A stretch of 64,000 nucleotides of DNA from NCBI GenBank assembly GCA_964568975.1, contig CAZMSO010000001.1, positions 62,001 to 126,000 on the forward strand, written 5' to 3'. Within the stretch, counting starts at the first letter, position 1, and every line of letters begins with the position of its first letter. Position numbers and translations under genes: made by a program. Below are positions 53,719-63,730 of the stretch, piece by piece. Source of the stretch: CAZADA01 sp964568975 (GTDB lineage: Bacteria > Pseudomonadota > Alphaproteobacteria > Caulobacterales > Maricaulaceae). The notes beneath the pieces were generated by a model. That model was not told the DNA's origin, searched no databases, and worked only from the letters and a program-made list of their open reading frames with translations.

Positions 53719-55217
53719 CGCTTGTATCCGGTCTGCAGCATGGTCTCCTCCTGGACCGTTTCGCCGGTCGTCGGATTGGTGACCGTGAGCGTGACCGGCA
53801 AGGACGATGCGTCAATGGCCGACGGCGGGGCCGTAACAAACAAACGATAAGGCGTGACGGTGTCGGCCACGCCCTTCAAGGTCGCTTCCGTTCCGTCCAC
53901 GTCTTGGCCGATGACGCGAATGCTCAGCCCCTGCGGCCCCTCGACCGCGAGGCGGAAATCCTGGTCCGTGTTGCGCTTGTTGATGATTTTCAACTCATAG
54001 CCATTGCGTATGGAGCCGTCGGATAAGCGCACATAATTCGGATTGCGGTCGCGCAGCACATTGAGATCAAGCGCGCTGCGGGTGGAGAGGCCCACCAGCA
54101 TCAACACGCCGACGAGCGCGAAGGCGCCGCCATAATACACCGTGCGCGGACGGATGGGGCGGACGCTGTTCTTGCCGGCGGCCAGACGGCGATCAAGGTT
54201 CGCCCCGCTATCATAGGCGATCAAGCCCTTGGGCCGGTCGATCTTCACCATCACGTCGTTGCAAGCGTCGATGCACAGCCCGCAATTGATGCACTCCAGC
54301 TGGTCGCCGTCGCGAATGTCGATGCCCATGGGGCACACCGCCACGCACTGATTGCAGTCAATGCAGTCGCCGCGGCCTTCCCAGGCTTCGCCTTTTTTGT
54401 GCCGGCCGCGGGGTTCGCCGCGGTCGCGGCGATAGGTGACCTCGAGCGTCTCGCGATCCGTCATCGCGCCTTGGATCCGCGGCCACGGACACATGTAGGT
54501 GCACACTTGCTCGCGCATCATGCCGGCGAGCGAGTACGTGGTGAAAGTGAGGATGCCCGCGAAGAGATAGGCCGAACCGGCCGCCTCGCCGGTGAAGAAA
54601 TCCCGCGCTAAGGTGGGTGCGTCGTGGAAGTAAAGGATCCAAGCCCCGCCCGTCGCAAAGGCGATGAGCAGCCAAATCGCGTGCTTGAGGCTCTTCTTGG
54701 CGATCTTCCCAGGCGTCCAAGGCTGGGCGGCGAGGCGCATGCGCTTATTGCGATCACCCTCCACGAACCGCTCCACGGCGATGTAGAGATCCGTCCACAC
54801 CGTTTGGGGACAGGCATAGCCGCACCAGAGCCGGCCGAACAACGCCGTCACGAGGAACAGCGCCAGGGCGGCGAGGATCAACAGACCGGTGATGTAATAG
54901 ACTTCTTGGGGCCAAATCTCAATGAAGAAGAAATAAAACCGCCGCCCCTCAAAATCAACCAAGACCGCTTGATCGGGCTCTCCAAGAGAACGCGACCACC
55001 GCACCCAGGGGAGTCCATAGTAGATACCAAGTGTGACGAACAAAAGCGCCCATTTGATTGCGCGGAACGGCCCATGGGCGAGCTTGGGGTAAATCGGCTC
55101 GCGCGCTTTGTAGAGCTTGCGCGCCTGCGCGGAGTTGACGGCGGCCACGTCGAGCTGGGCGACGCCCTCAGCGGCCATCGCTGATTGTGAAGGGCCCGGA
55201 GGAATAATGGTGGTCAT
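53715..55217 (-). CDS. ccoG: cbb3 oxidase accessory iron-sulfur protein
   Basis: A 500-residue membrane protein of the FixG/CcoG (RdxA) type, which reduces copper during oxidase assembly. It has about five helices, a CGYACPQTVW loop, and two 4Fe-4S motifs in CIDCNQCVAVCP and CINCGLCIDACN; the C-terminal part is an Ig-like periplasmic domain. GGGAGG lies seven bases before the ATG at 55217. A 294-base gap separates it from ccoP, so it may have its own promoter. Confidence 0.94.
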   Translation of the reverse strand: MTTIIPPGPSQSAMAAEGVAQLDVAAVNSAQARKLYKAREPIYPKLAHGPFRAIKWALLFVTLGIYYGLPWVRWSRSLGEPDQAVLVDFEGRRFYFFFIEIWPQEVYYITGLLILAALALFLVTALFGRLWCGYACPQTVWTDLYIAVERFVEGDRNKRMRLAAQPWTPGKIAKKSLKHAIWLLIAFATGGAWILYFHDAPTLARDFFTGEAAGSAYLFAGILTFTTYSLAGMMREQVCTYMCPWPRIQGAMTDRETLEVTYRRDRGEPRGRHKKGEAWEGRGDCIDCNQCVAVCPMGIDIRDGDQLECINCGLCIDACNDVMVKIDRPKGLIAYDSGANLDRRLAAGKNSVRPIRPRTVYYGGAFALVGVLMLVGLSTRSALDLNVLRDRNPNYVRLSDGSIRNGYELKIINKRNTDQDFRLAVEGPQGLSIRVIGQDVDGTEATLKGVADTVTPYRLFVTAPPSAIDASSLPVTLTVTNPTTGETVQEETMLQTGYKR

Positions 55218-55511
55218 GGGCGGCCTCCCGTCGCCGCGGGCTGGCGGTCCCCGCCGCCCTCTGGCTTGCGATATTGTGCAGCGCGCGCCGCGCGAGAATG
55301 GGACCGTTCGCCGCGCCGCACACACATCCGTTCAAACACGGCTCGGCCCGAACCGGCGCCGCCCGCCGTCAGCTGAGGCTCTCTCACAAGCCCGGCGCCC
55401 CCATTGCGACTAACCCCACGGGTGGTTCTTGGGCTCTGGACCCCGGAGTCAGCGCCCAGGCTCGCCGCAGGACCCGCCCCGAGCATTACCGAGGACTCCG
55501 GACCAGAGGCG

Positions 55512-56453
55512 TCAGCCGCCCGTCGGCGCGTCCGCGCCGCCGGCGTCGGCGGATTGGGTCTGCGCCGCGCTTTCCCCGCCGCCAAGGCTGTGGACGTATA
55601 CGGCGAGGGCATCGATCACCGGCTCGTCCAAGCGTCCGGTCCAATACGGCATGACGCCGTAGCGCGCGGCGTAAATGGTCTCATAAAGGGCCTCGCGTTC
55701 GCCGCCATAAAGCCAGTCGGCGTCCGTGAGGTTGGGCGCGCCGAAATCATGCTGGCCCCGGCCGTCAGCCCCGTGACACGCCGCGCATTGAATGGCGAAG
55801 GTTTCCTCCGCGCGTCCCACTGCGACCGCGTCAGCCTCCCGCCCCGACAAGTTCACGACATACTCGACAAGGTCGTTGATTTCGCTTTGCGACAACAGAC
55901 CGGTCTCGCCATAGGCGGGCATTTGAGAGAAGCGTGAATCGGGGTGGTCGTTGCGAATTCCGTAGGCGATGGTGTGGCGGATCTCCTCCAACCGGCCGCC
56001 CCACAGCCAGGCGTCGTCATTGAGGTTGGGATAGCCGACGAACCCTTGGGCGCCGGAGCCGTGGCAGGTCGCGCAATTGTCGCCGAAGGCGGACTCGCCG
56101 GCGGCTAACGCGAATTGGAGCAGCTCGGGATCCCGCTCAATCTCGTCGAGCGATTGCGCCGCGGAGAGACGCTCGAAAAAGGGCCCCCGCGATTCCGCCA
56201 GATCCGCCATGTCCGCGGCCACATTCAAGCGTTCGGAATGGCCGCGCAGCCCGCGCGTCGCCCCATCCGCCCCCGGCAAGCCCGGGATCGCCGGCATAAA
56301 GACCATGTAAATGACCGACCAGGCGATGGTGGCGTAGAAGATCCACAACCACCAACGCGGCAGCGGGTTGTTCAATTCTTTGATGCCGTCCCATTCGTGA
56401 CCCGTGGTCTCTACGCCGGTGACGTCGTCAATGTCTTTGTGATCGCTGCTCAT
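55512..56453 (-). CDS. ccoP: cbb3 oxidase subunit III, dihaem cytochrome c
   Basis: The 313-residue subunit has one membrane helix (about 33-55) and two haem c sites, CATCH (127-131) and CAACH (223-227). Met of SQMPAYGE and of GVMPYWTG are likely second ligands. It passes electrons from soluble cytochromes to CcoO and CcoN. Its ATG overlaps the ccoQ stop by four bases. Confidence 0.95.
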   Translation of the reverse strand: MSSDHKDIDDVTGVETTGHEWDGIKELNNPLPRWWLWIFYATIAWSVIYMVFMPAIPGLPGADGATRGLRGHSERLNVAADMADLAESRGPFFERLSAAQSLDEIERDPELLQFALAAGESAFGDNCATCHGSGAQGFVGYPNLNDDAWLWGGRLEEIRHTIAYGIRNDHPDSRFSQMPAYGETGLLSQSEINDLVEYVVNLSGREADAVAVGRAEETFAIQCAACHGADGRGQHDFGAPNLTDADWLYGGEREALYETIYAARYGVMPYWTGRLDEPVIDALAVYVHSLGGGESAAQTQSADAGGADAPTGG

Positions 56454-56644
56454 GAACGTTTCTCCTGCCCGGCGGGACCTGATTCAGCCGCAGCCGGCGG
56501 CTTGTCGTCTAAGGGTTGAGCGGCGGCGCGGCGGAACTTGGCGCGATTGCCCGGCCACAAGGCGTAGACCAGCACCCCCGCAAACAGGGCCATGATGAAG
56601 AACATGCCCCAGGTTTGGGCGAAGGATGACAGCGTCTCATACAT
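56450..56644 (-). CDS. ccoQ: cbb3 oxidase subunit IV
   Basis: A 64-residue protein with one membrane helix (FFIMALFAGVLVYALWPGNR) and a polar tail, the standard CcoQ layout. It stabilises the interaction of CcoP with the CcoNO core. It lies between ccoO and ccoP. Confidence 0.92.
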   Translation of the reverse strand: MYETLSSFAQTWGMFFIMALFAGVLVYALWPGNRAKFRRAAAQPLDDKPPAAAESGPAGQEKRS

Positions 56645-56706
56645 CGTTCATCGCGCCCCATTCCCGCCGCAGCGCCCGCCAACTCATCATGTTCAGCGCC
56701 TCCGCC

Positions 56707-57438
56707 TCAGCGAATATTTGCTGCGTCTTCGGCTTGGTAGGTGGAGAAATCCACCATCGTGCCCAACACTTGCATGTACGCAATCAGCGCATCGAGCTCG
56801 GACAACCGCTCGGGATTGCCGTCGAAATCGCGGATCTGCGCGCCCGGATAGGACGCCAGGATCGCGTCATACCGATCGGAGTACTGATCGACTTGGCCCT
56901 CCAAGTCCGCTCTCGCGTTGGCGATCATGTCCTCTGTGTAGGGGACGCCGAGCGCGCGGTTGGCCGCCAGGTCTTTCTCAATCGTGCCGTAGAAAAGATC
57001 CTTTTTTTCAAGGAATGCATAAGGCGGCATAATGGATTCCGGCACGACCGAACGCGGGTTGCGCATATGATCCTGGTGCCAATCATCGGAATACTTACCG
57101 CCGACCCGCGCGAGATCCGGCCCCGAACGTTTGGAGCCCCACTGAAACGGCCGGTCATACATGCTTTCCGCCGCCAGCGAGTAATGGCCGTAACGCTCCA
57201 CCTCATCGCGCATGGGCCGCACCATTTGGCTGTGGCACACATAGCAGCCTTCGCGGATGTAAATGTTGCGCCCCGCCAGCTCCAGCGGGCTGTAGGGGCG
57301 CACGCCCTCAACCTTCTCGATCGTGTTGTCGAGATAATAAAGCGGCGCCAGCTGCACGATGCCGCCAATCGAGACCATCACCAAAATCCCAAGTATCAGG
57401 ACTAAGGAGCGCCGTTCAAAGATCGCGTGCCATTTCAT
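56707..57438 (-). CDS. ccoO: cbb3 oxidase subunit II, monohaem cytochrome c
   Basis: The 243-residue subunit has an N-terminal membrane anchor and one haem c site, GCYVCHSQM with CYVCH at residues 65-69. A Met in the C-terminal third is the expected axial ligand. It takes electrons from CcoP to the haem b of CcoN. GGGAGG precedes the ATG. It begins 23 bases after ccoN. Confidence 0.95.
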   Translation of the reverse strand: MKWHAIFERRSLVLILGILVMVSIGGIVQLAPLYYLDNTIEKVEGVRPYSPLELAGRNIYIREGCYVCHSQMVRPMRDEVERYGHYSLAAESMYDRPFQWGSKRSGPDLARVGGKYSDDWHQDHMRNPRSVVPESIMPPYAFLEKKDLFYGTIEKDLAANRALGVPYTEDMIANARADLEGQVDQYSDRYDAILASYPGAQIRDFDGNPERLSELDALIAYMQVLGTMVDFSTYQAEDAANIR

Positions 57439-57461
57439 GATCCGCCTCCCAATCCTTCGCG

Positions 57462-59120
57462 TTACTCAGCCGGCGCGACGCCGCCAGCCGGCGTGGCCGC
57501 GGCCTCAACCTCAGCTTTGCGAACGTGGCCGCGCGCGGTCATATACAAATTGTAAATCATGATGACAGCACCAGCTAAGTAAAGAACCCCACCAAGCAAT
57601 CGAATGACATAATAGGGGTGCATCGCCTCCACAGTTTCGACGAAAGAGTACTCCAGGAAGCCGAACTGATTGTAGGCGCGCCACATCAGCCCCTGCATAA
57701 TTCCCGACACCCACATCGCTGTGATGTAGAGGAGAATGCCGAGGGTGGAGATCCAGAAGTGCCACTCCACCAGCGCCTCAGAGTAAAGGCGACGACGCTT
57801 CCACAACCATTGCGTCAAGCAATAGAGCGCGCCGAAGCTGATGAAGCCGACCCAGCCCAACGCCCCGGAATGGACGTGGCCGATCGTCCAGTCCGTGTAA
57901 TGGGAGAGCGAGTTCACCGCCCGGATGGACATCACTGGACCCTCAAAGGTCGACATGCCGTAAAACGCCACCGACACCACAAGCATCCGAATGACGGGGT
58001 CCGTCCGCAATTTGTCCCACGCGCCCGCGAGCGTCATGAGACCGTTGATCATCCCACCCCAGCTCGGCATCCACAGCATCACCGAGAATGTCATGCCGAG
58101 CGTCTGCGCCCATTCAGGCAACGCGGTGTAGTGGAGATGATGCGGGCCAGCCCAAATGTAGATGAAAATGAGCGTCCAGAAATGAACAATGGAGAGGCGG
58201 TAGGAAAAGACAGGCCTCTCCGCTCGTTTGGGGATGAAGTAGTACATAATCCCCAAAAAACCGGCCGTCAGAAAGAAGCCGACCGCGTTGTGCCCATACC
58301 ACCACTGAGTGAGCGCATCCTGGACACCCGCAAAGACTTGGTAGCTCTTCACGCTCGTGAGGCTGACCGGCAGCGCCAGATTGTTCACAATGTGCAGCAT
58401 CGCGATGGTGACGATGAACGCCAAGTAAAACCAATTCGCGACGTACAGATGCGGCTCTTTCCGCTTGAGACATGTGCCTAAGAAGACGAGAAGATAGGCC
58501 ACCCACACCACGGTGAGCCACAAATCCACATACCACTCAGGCTCGGCGTATTCTTTCGATTGCGTGACGCCGATCAGATACCCGGTCGCGGCCAGGACAA
58601 TGAACAGCTGATAGCCCCAGAACACGAACCAGGGCCAATAGCCGCCCGCTAAGCGTGCGCGGCACGTGCGCTGCACCACATAAAACGAGGTCGCCAAGAG
58701 CGCGTTGCCGCCAAAGGCGAAGATCACAGCGGAGGTGTGCAGCGGCCGCAAACGCCCGAAATTCGTGAAGCCCCAGTCGGGGAAGTAAAAGAGGTTCGGA
58801 AACGCAAGCTGGGCGGCGATCACCACCCCGGCCAGCAGGCCCGCCAGGCCCCAAAAGGACGTGGCGATCACGCCAGCCTTGATGACGCCGTCCTCATAGC
58901 GCGTTTCATCAATGGGATCGACGCCGGTGCGGAACCGCGCAGCGAAGCCCAAAATCCACACCGCCAAGCCGCCCAAGAAAATCCAGCCATGGATCCCCAT
59001 CAGCGGATCATCCGCGCGCGCAGTCATCAGCAGCACGGCCGCCAGGGCCACGGCGAGAAGCAACACCTGCAAGACGACGGACGCCGATCGCCCCCCGAAC
59101 GTCGCTGTTAATGCGCTCAT
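57462..59120 (-). CDS. ccoN: cbb3 oxidase catalytic subunit I
   Basis: The 552-residue core subunit reduces oxygen to water and pumps protons. It has at least 12 helices. Haem and copper ligands lie in LRPLHTSAVIFAFGGN, WWYGHNAVGF, AGPHHLHYTALPEW and DWTIGHVHSGALGW. The ATG at 59120 gives the normal length. It is the first gene of a complete ccoNOQP-ccoGHIS set. Cells with this high-affinity oxidase respire at low oxygen; a canonical FNR box (TTGAT-N4-ATCAA) is not seen in the 293 bases upstream, although CTTGCGTTTTCAAG near 59236 is a weak palindrome. Confidence 0.96.
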   Translation of the reverse strand: MSALTATFGGRSASVVLQVLLLAVALAAVLLMTARADDPLMGIHGWIFLGGLAVWILGFAARFRTGVDPIDETRYEDGVIKAGVIATSFWGLAGLLAGVVIAAQLAFPNLFYFPDWGFTNFGRLRPLHTSAVIFAFGGNALLATSFYVVQRTCRARLAGGYWPWFVFWGYQLFIVLAATGYLIGVTQSKEYAEPEWYVDLWLTVVWVAYLLVFLGTCLKRKEPHLYVANWFYLAFIVTIAMLHIVNNLALPVSLTSVKSYQVFAGVQDALTQWWYGHNAVGFFLTAGFLGIMYYFIPKRAERPVFSYRLSIVHFWTLIFIYIWAGPHHLHYTALPEWAQTLGMTFSVMLWMPSWGGMINGLMTLAGAWDKLRTDPVIRMLVVSVAFYGMSTFEGPVMSIRAVNSLSHYTDWTIGHVHSGALGWVGFISFGALYCLTQWLWKRRRLYSEALVEWHFWISTLGILLYITAMWVSGIMQGLMWRAYNQFGFLEYSFVETVEAMHPYYVIRLLGGVLYLAGAVIMIYNLYMTARGHVRKAEVEAAATPAGGVAPAE

Positions 59121-59413
59121 GCTCCGCGCCCTCCTTACGATGCGACCGTCACACTGTCCGTCATCGAATCGCGCAGGGACGCGCTTAAAGCAACGGGACC
59201 TGTGAGCCACAGCGGCGGCGCACGCGCATGAAAGCTTGCGTTTTCAAGAGCTTACCGCACCAGCGTCAGAGTGTCCGTGCGCAAATGCCGCACCCGGTGT
59301 GTGGTCTCTGGCGCGGGCCCGCGAAGTCGCGCCCTAGACGATTGCAAATGATTGTCAGCAGCGCGTCCCAGCGGTGAATGCGTAACCTTCCCGGCGTCTT
59401 GGCGTCGCGTGTT

Positions 59414-59677
59414 TTATGCGTCGCGATCGCAGTCGTGACGCTCGCGCGCCTCAGGGCTCATCACCGCCACGCCCATGCCCGCGCTGCCGAAGGTGAGCGC
59501 GAAGAACGCCGCCAAGAGAATGAGCGCCAACATGCCGTCGGGGGAGCCGGTCATGAGCGTGCGCAAATTGGCGATGTCGAAATAGAGAAACGCCGCAAGC
59601 ACGACCCAGCCGGCCACGACGCCAATGGCTAAGTGCATCGCCAAAAAGCGCAGCAAGAGCCGCGTTTCGCGATTCAT
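59414..59677 (-). CDS. Small membrane protein, function unknown
   Basis: This 87-residue protein has two hydrophobic helices (about 13-35 and 48-72) and a charged tail ending RHDCDRDA. I do not recognise the family. GAGGG precedes the ATG at 59677; the frame is open further upstream but that part is Arg/His/Pro-rich and not coding-like. It follows acsA in the same direction at 110 bases. Confidence 0.7.
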   Translation of the reverse strand: MNRETRLLLRFLAMHLAIGVVAGWVVLAAFLYFDIANLRTLMTGSPDGMLALILLAAFFALTFGSAGMGVAVMSPEARERHDCDRDA

Positions 59678-59787
59678 GCCCCGACCCTCGCCCTGACATT
59701 GATGCGGGCGCGGCGCGCGCCCTGCGTCCACAAAGGAGCATGGCGCGCGCCGCGTCGCCGACAAGGGCGCCGTTGGTCGCGGCGGCG

Positions 59788-62085
59788 TTAGCGGTTCATG
59801 CGGTTGCTGATGAGGTCGTCGACCACGCCCGGCTCCGCCAAGGTGGAGGTGTCGCCGAGATTGTCGAAGGAATTCTCCGCGATCTTGCGCAGAATGCGTC
59901 GCATGATTTTGCCCGAGCGCGTCTTGGGCAAGCCCGAGGCCCATTGAATGAGGTCAGGGCTGGCGATCGGGCCGATTTCGTGGCGCACCCATTGGACAAG
60001 CTCTTTGCGCAGTTCTTCGGTCGGCTCCACGCCCGCCATGGGCGTCACATAGGCGTAAATGCCTTGGCCCTTAATGTCGTGGGGATAGCCGACGACGGCC
60101 GCCTCTGCGACTTTGGCGTGGGCGACGAGCGCGCTCTCCACTTCCGCGGTGCCCATGCGGTGGCCGGAGACGTTGATGACGTCGTCCACGCGGCCTGTGA
60201 TCCAATAATAGCCGTCAGCGTCGCGGCGCGCGCCGTCGCCAGTGAAGTACTTGCCCGGATACGTGGAGAAATACGTGTCGATGAAGCGCTGATGATCGCC
60301 ATAGACGGTGCGCATCTGGCCGGGCCAGCTGTCGGCGATGACGAGATTGCCTTCCGTGGCGCCTTCGAGCACCTGGCCCTCAGCGTCCACCAATTCCGGC
60401 TTGATGCTGAAGAAGGGCCGCGTCGCGGAGCCGGGCTTGAGCGGCGTCGCACCCGGCAGCGGCGTGATCAACGCGCCGCCTGTTTCGGTTTGCCACCAGG
60501 TGTCGACAATCGGGCAGCGACCCTCGCCGACGACGCGGTGATACCACTCCCACGCTTCGGGATTGATCGGCTCGCCGACCGTGCCGAGAAGACGCAAGCT
60601 CGCCCGTGAGGCGGCCTTGACCGGCCCTTCCCCGTCGCGCATCAGCGCGCGAATGGCGGTGGGCGCGGTGTAGAAAATGCTCACCTGGTGTTTGTCGACG
60701 ACTTTCCAGAAGCGGCCGCTGTCGGGATAGGTCGGCACGCCCTCAAACATCAGGCTCGTCGCACCATTCGCGAGCGGTCCATAAACAATGTAGGTGTGGC
60801 CCGTGACCCAACCGACATCGGCCGTGCACCAATAGACATCGCCCGGCTGATAATCGAACACGTATTCATGGGTCATCGAGGCCCACACCAAATACCCGCC
60901 CGTGGTGTGGAGCACCCCTTTCGGCTTTCCTGTCGAGCCGGAGGTGTAGAGAATAAAGAGCGGATCTTCCGCGCTCATCGGCTCGGGCGGACAATCGGCG
61001 GTCACGGTCGCGGCGACGTCGTCGAAATAGACATCCGCCGGATTGTCCATGGCGATGTCGCCGCCCGTGCGTTTCACAACCAGGACTGTGTCGACGCTCA
61101 GATTGTGCTCACGCACCGCCTCATCGACATTGCGTTTGAGCGCGACCGCGCGCCCGCCGCGCAGGCCCTCATCGGCGGTGACAATCACCTTCGCGCCGCA
61201 ATCCTCCACCCGGCCGGCGAGCGCCTCTGGGGAAAAGCCGCCGAACACCACGGAGTGGATCGCGCCGATGCGCGCGCACGCAAGCATGGCGTAAGCGGCT
61301 TCTGGGATCATCGGCAAATAAAGCGTCACCCGATCGCCTTTTTGCACGCCCCGGGCTTTGAGCACATTCGCAAACACGCACACTTTCTCATGCAGCTCGC
61401 GATAGGTGATTTTCTGGGAGACGTCCTCGGAATCACCCTCCCAAATAATCGCGACGTCATCGGCGCGCGTGGCGAGATGGCGGTCGATGCAATTGGCCGA
61501 CACATTGAGGACGCCGTCTTCAAACCATCTGATCCGCAGATCCTCGCGCGCGAAGGAGACGTCCTTCACTTTGGTGAAGGGCGTCATCCAGTCGAGACGC
61601 TGGGCGTGCTCGCGCCAGAAGCCGTCAGGATCGGCGATCGAACGCTCATAGAGAGCGCGATAGCCAGCCTCATCCACCGTGGTCGGGCGCGCGAAGCCGT
61701 CCGGCACGGGGTAGACCGGCGGCGCGGAGGCGGCGTGAGCGGGGGCGGGGGCGGGGACGGCGTCGGGCATGATCTCGGCTCCTTGGGGTTCAACCCGGTC
61801 AGGGGGTTCGGCTCCGGTCTTGGCTTGGGTCTCGGCGTGGGCCTCCGCTTTGTTCTGCGCTGCTGGACCCGACTCCGGGGTCTGATCTGGGGCCTGATCT
61901 GGGGCCTGATCTGGGGTCTGAGGCGTAGCGGCGGTCGGCGCGTCGCGCGCGGGGTCGCTGGTGTGCGCGCTTGCAGCGCCAGCGCCAGCGACAGGGGCCG
62001 GCGCGCGCCGCGTGTGCGCAGACGCCGCGTACGTCTCTTGAGGCGTGGTGTCCGGCAGCCCCCGCAGCCATCGCCAAAAATTCAT
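59788..62085 (-). CDS. acsA: Acetyl-CoA synthetase with N-terminal extension
   Basis: The enzyme activates acetate to acetyl-CoA through acetyl-AMP. The ATP motif is ILYTSGSTGKPKGVLHT, WWQTETGG is the adenylate-forming motif, and the lysine in KTRSGKIMRR is the regulatory acetylation site. Two starts are credible. The ATG at 62085 has AAAGGAG six bases upstream and gives 765 residues; the ATG at 61770 has AAGGAG eight bases upstream and gives 660, the usual length. The extra 105 residues begin MNFWRWLRGLPD and are Ala/Pro/Thr-rich with PDQA repeats. The gene lies between a small membrane protein and a porin. Confidence 0.94.
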   Translation of the reverse strand: MNFWRWLRGLPDTTPQETYAASAHTRRAPAPVAGAGAASAHTSDPARDAPTAATPQTPDQAPDQAPDQTPESGPAAQNKAEAHAETQAKTGAEPPDRVEPQGAEIMPDAVPAPAPAHAASAPPVYPVPDGFARPTTVDEAGYRALYERSIADPDGFWREHAQRLDWMTPFTKVKDVSFAREDLRIRWFEDGVLNVSANCIDRHLATRADDVAIIWEGDSEDVSQKITYRELHEKVCVFANVLKARGVQKGDRVTLYLPMIPEAAYAMLACARIGAIHSVVFGGFSPEALAGRVEDCGAKVIVTADEGLRGGRAVALKRNVDEAVREHNLSVDTVLVVKRTGGDIAMDNPADVYFDDVAATVTADCPPEPMSAEDPLFILYTSGSTGKPKGVLHTTGGYLVWASMTHEYVFDYQPGDVYWCTADVGWVTGHTYIVYGPLANGATSLMFEGVPTYPDSGRFWKVVDKHQVSIFYTAPTAIRALMRDGEGPVKAASRASLRLLGTVGEPINPEAWEWYHRVVGEGRCPIVDTWWQTETGGALITPLPGATPLKPGSATRPFFSIKPELVDAEGQVLEGATEGNLVIADSWPGQMRTVYGDHQRFIDTYFSTYPGKYFTGDGARRDADGYYWITGRVDDVINVSGHRMGTAEVESALVAHAKVAEAAVVGYPHDIKGQGIYAYVTPMAGVEPTEELRKELVQWVRHEIGPIASPDLIQWASGLPKTRSGKIMRRILRKIAENSFDNLGDTSTLAEPGVVDDLISNRMNR
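61877..61922 (-). repeat. 12-bp tandem repeat in the acsA N-terminal extension
   Basis: GGGGTCTGATCT and GGGGCCTGATCT units recur nearly four times in 46 bases. On the - strand they encode QTPDQAPDQAPDQTP in the extended N terminus of acsA. The period of 12 keeps the frame, like the NGSL repeat near 49005. Confidence 0.85.
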
Positions 62086-62156
62086 CGCCGTCTCCTTTGC
62101 GCCGCCCTGCCCGATCGATCCCGAACGCGGCCTGCGCGCCCGGCGATGGCGCCGTA

Positions 62157-63500
62157 TTAAAACGCGTAGCGGGCCGACACCGTAAGGCGCGAAAGGTCGC
62201 CCTCATCGTCCACGCCCGGCGCGGCGTCGATGGCGCGGCGTCCGTAGAGCACCTCCGCGCCAACCGTCGTGCGCGGCGCGATGTCGTAGGAGAGCACCGC
62301 CACAGCCGATTGCACGCTTTCAGTTTCGCCAAGCTCGGCGTCCGCAAACAATCCAGAATAGCCAATGGTGAAGCGCGTCTTCGGCGCGACATCGCCATGC
62401 AGTGCGAGGAGCCCGCCCACGACGGGGATCGGGTCGAGGTCGCCATCATTGTCCATCCGCGCGTCCGCAATCGCGGCTAAGCCGATATAGCGGCCGACGC
62501 CCTCGCCCACGGTGGCGGAGAATTTCACGCCCCAGCGGTCCGTCAGATTGACGTCGCCGGCGGCGCTGACGCCCCAGCCGAAGGCGGACTCATTCTCGGT
62601 TTCGTTGTCGCCATCGGGCATCTCGTCATCCAACACCCGCGCAAGGCCGGCGAAGGACGCGTTGCCCCACGCGCCGCGGGCGGTGTACTTGGCCACGACA
62701 TCGGGAATAAAGCCGTCGTCCGCGACATTGCTGGCGTTTTCGACCAGGTCGCGGGTGGTGGAGTTCTCCAGCGCGAACTGCCAGTTGCCACGCGTGTAGC
62801 GGATCATCGGCTGACGCAAAAACACCATGCCGTCGCTCAGGGCCAAAAAGCTCGCGCTGTCGGGGATGGTGCTGGTGTTTTGGAAGGTCGACCACGTCTG
62901 GCCCACCAACCAATTGTCAAAGGTGAAAAATGCGTGGCGCAAGCGCGGAGCGAACGAGTTGGTCACCAGCTCATTGCCTTGGCCGGAGCCGAGGAAATCC
63001 AGCTCAATGCGGGACTTGATCGTGTGTTCACCCCGATCGCTTTGGGTGGTGAAGAAAAAGCGCGTCGATTCCGCGGTGAAGTCCGTGTCCGGCACCTCCT
63101 CGCCAACGCCGCCGACGGGGGTGGCGCTCGGAATGTAGAGATCTCGTGCGATGGAGTCGCTGGCGATGTCGCCGTCGGAGGTGTCGGTGACGTTCACGTC
63201 GAGATCAATGAAACCGCCGAACTGAATGACGGTGTCGCCAACGCGGAAGCCATCCGTCTCCGCGGCCGGCGCAACAGGAACAGGCGGCGTGCGTTCGCGC
63301 GCCCCCACGGGGCGGGTGTCCTCGCTTTGGACCGCCTCCATCTCCGTCATGTCGGCGCGCAGGGCGTCAATGGCGGCCTCGAGCGCCTCGATTTTGGCTT
63401 CGAGTTCTTGCGTTGACTGGGCGACAGCGCCGCTACCAATTGTCGCGGCGGCGCTGACAGCGGCCCCCGCCGCGGCGCGCCAGCTGATCTTCCGGCCCAT
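62157..63500 (-). CDS. DcaP-like outer-membrane porin
   Basis: The 447-residue protein has a signal peptide ending near GAVAQ, a coiled coil (about 30-60, ELEAKIEALEAAIDALRADM), and a beta barrel ending in Phe (TVSARYAF). FGGFIDLDVNVTD, FFFTTQSDRGEHTIKSRIEL and HAFFTFDNWLVGQTWSTF are typical of the DcaP-like trimeric porins, which admit dicarboxylates and similar small acids. GGAGG lies five bases before the ATG at 63500. Being next to acsA it may admit acetate or related acids. Confidence 0.9.
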   Translation of the reverse strand: MGRKISWRAAAGAAVSAAATIGSGAVAQSTQELEAKIEALEAAIDALRADMTEMEAVQSEDTRPVGARERTPPVPVAPAAETDGFRVGDTVIQFGGFIDLDVNVTDTSDGDIASDSIARDLYIPSATPVGGVGEEVPDTDFTAESTRFFFTTQSDRGEHTIKSRIELDFLGSGQGNELVTNSFAPRLRHAFFTFDNWLVGQTWSTFQNTSTIPDSASFLALSDGMVFLRQPMIRYTRGNWQFALENSTTRDLVENASNVADDGFIPDVVAKYTARGAWGNASFAGLARVLDDEMPDGDNETENESAFGWGVSAAGDVNLTDRWGVKFSATVGEGVGRYIGLAAIADARMDNDGDLDPIPVVGGLLALHGDVAPKTRFTIGYSGLFADAELGETESVQSAVAVLSYDIAPRTTVGAEVLYGRRAIDAAPGVDDEGDLSRLTVSARYAF

Positions 63501-63570
63501 GACGTCCTCCAATTCCCTTGGGTCTTTGAGGAGACTGTCGCGGAATCCGGGCGCCCTCGCCATGGGCCTA

Positions 63571-63585
63571 TGGTCCTTAGGACCA
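63571..63585. promoter_or_regulatory. Palindromic site between porin and response regulator
   Basis: TGGTCC-TTA-GGACCA is a perfect 6-bp palindrome with a three-base centre, in the 230-base divergent promoter region. Its symmetry fits a dimeric regulator; the LuxR-type regulator encoded next to it is the obvious candidate. The palindrome is also able to form a hairpin. Confidence 0.45.
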
Positions 63586-63730
63586 AGGCGCCGGGGCCCT
63601 GCAACAGCGTTTTCGAATTCGGCGTTTAACCCGTACACTCTCTGTGGCTACGGCACACGACACAGCCCTGCGCGGGCGTCGCGCGTACATAGCGGCCCCT
63701 CGACACGGCGGAGACGTCTGGGAGGACGCC

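Noticed and set aside
59121..59413. FNR/FixK box upstream of ccoN
   Set aside because: No TTGAT-N4-ATCAA match; only a weak palindrome CTTGCGTTTTCAAG is found.
60688..62160. Open frame of 490 codons antisense to acsA
   Set aside because: It mirrors acsA, which has all motifs.
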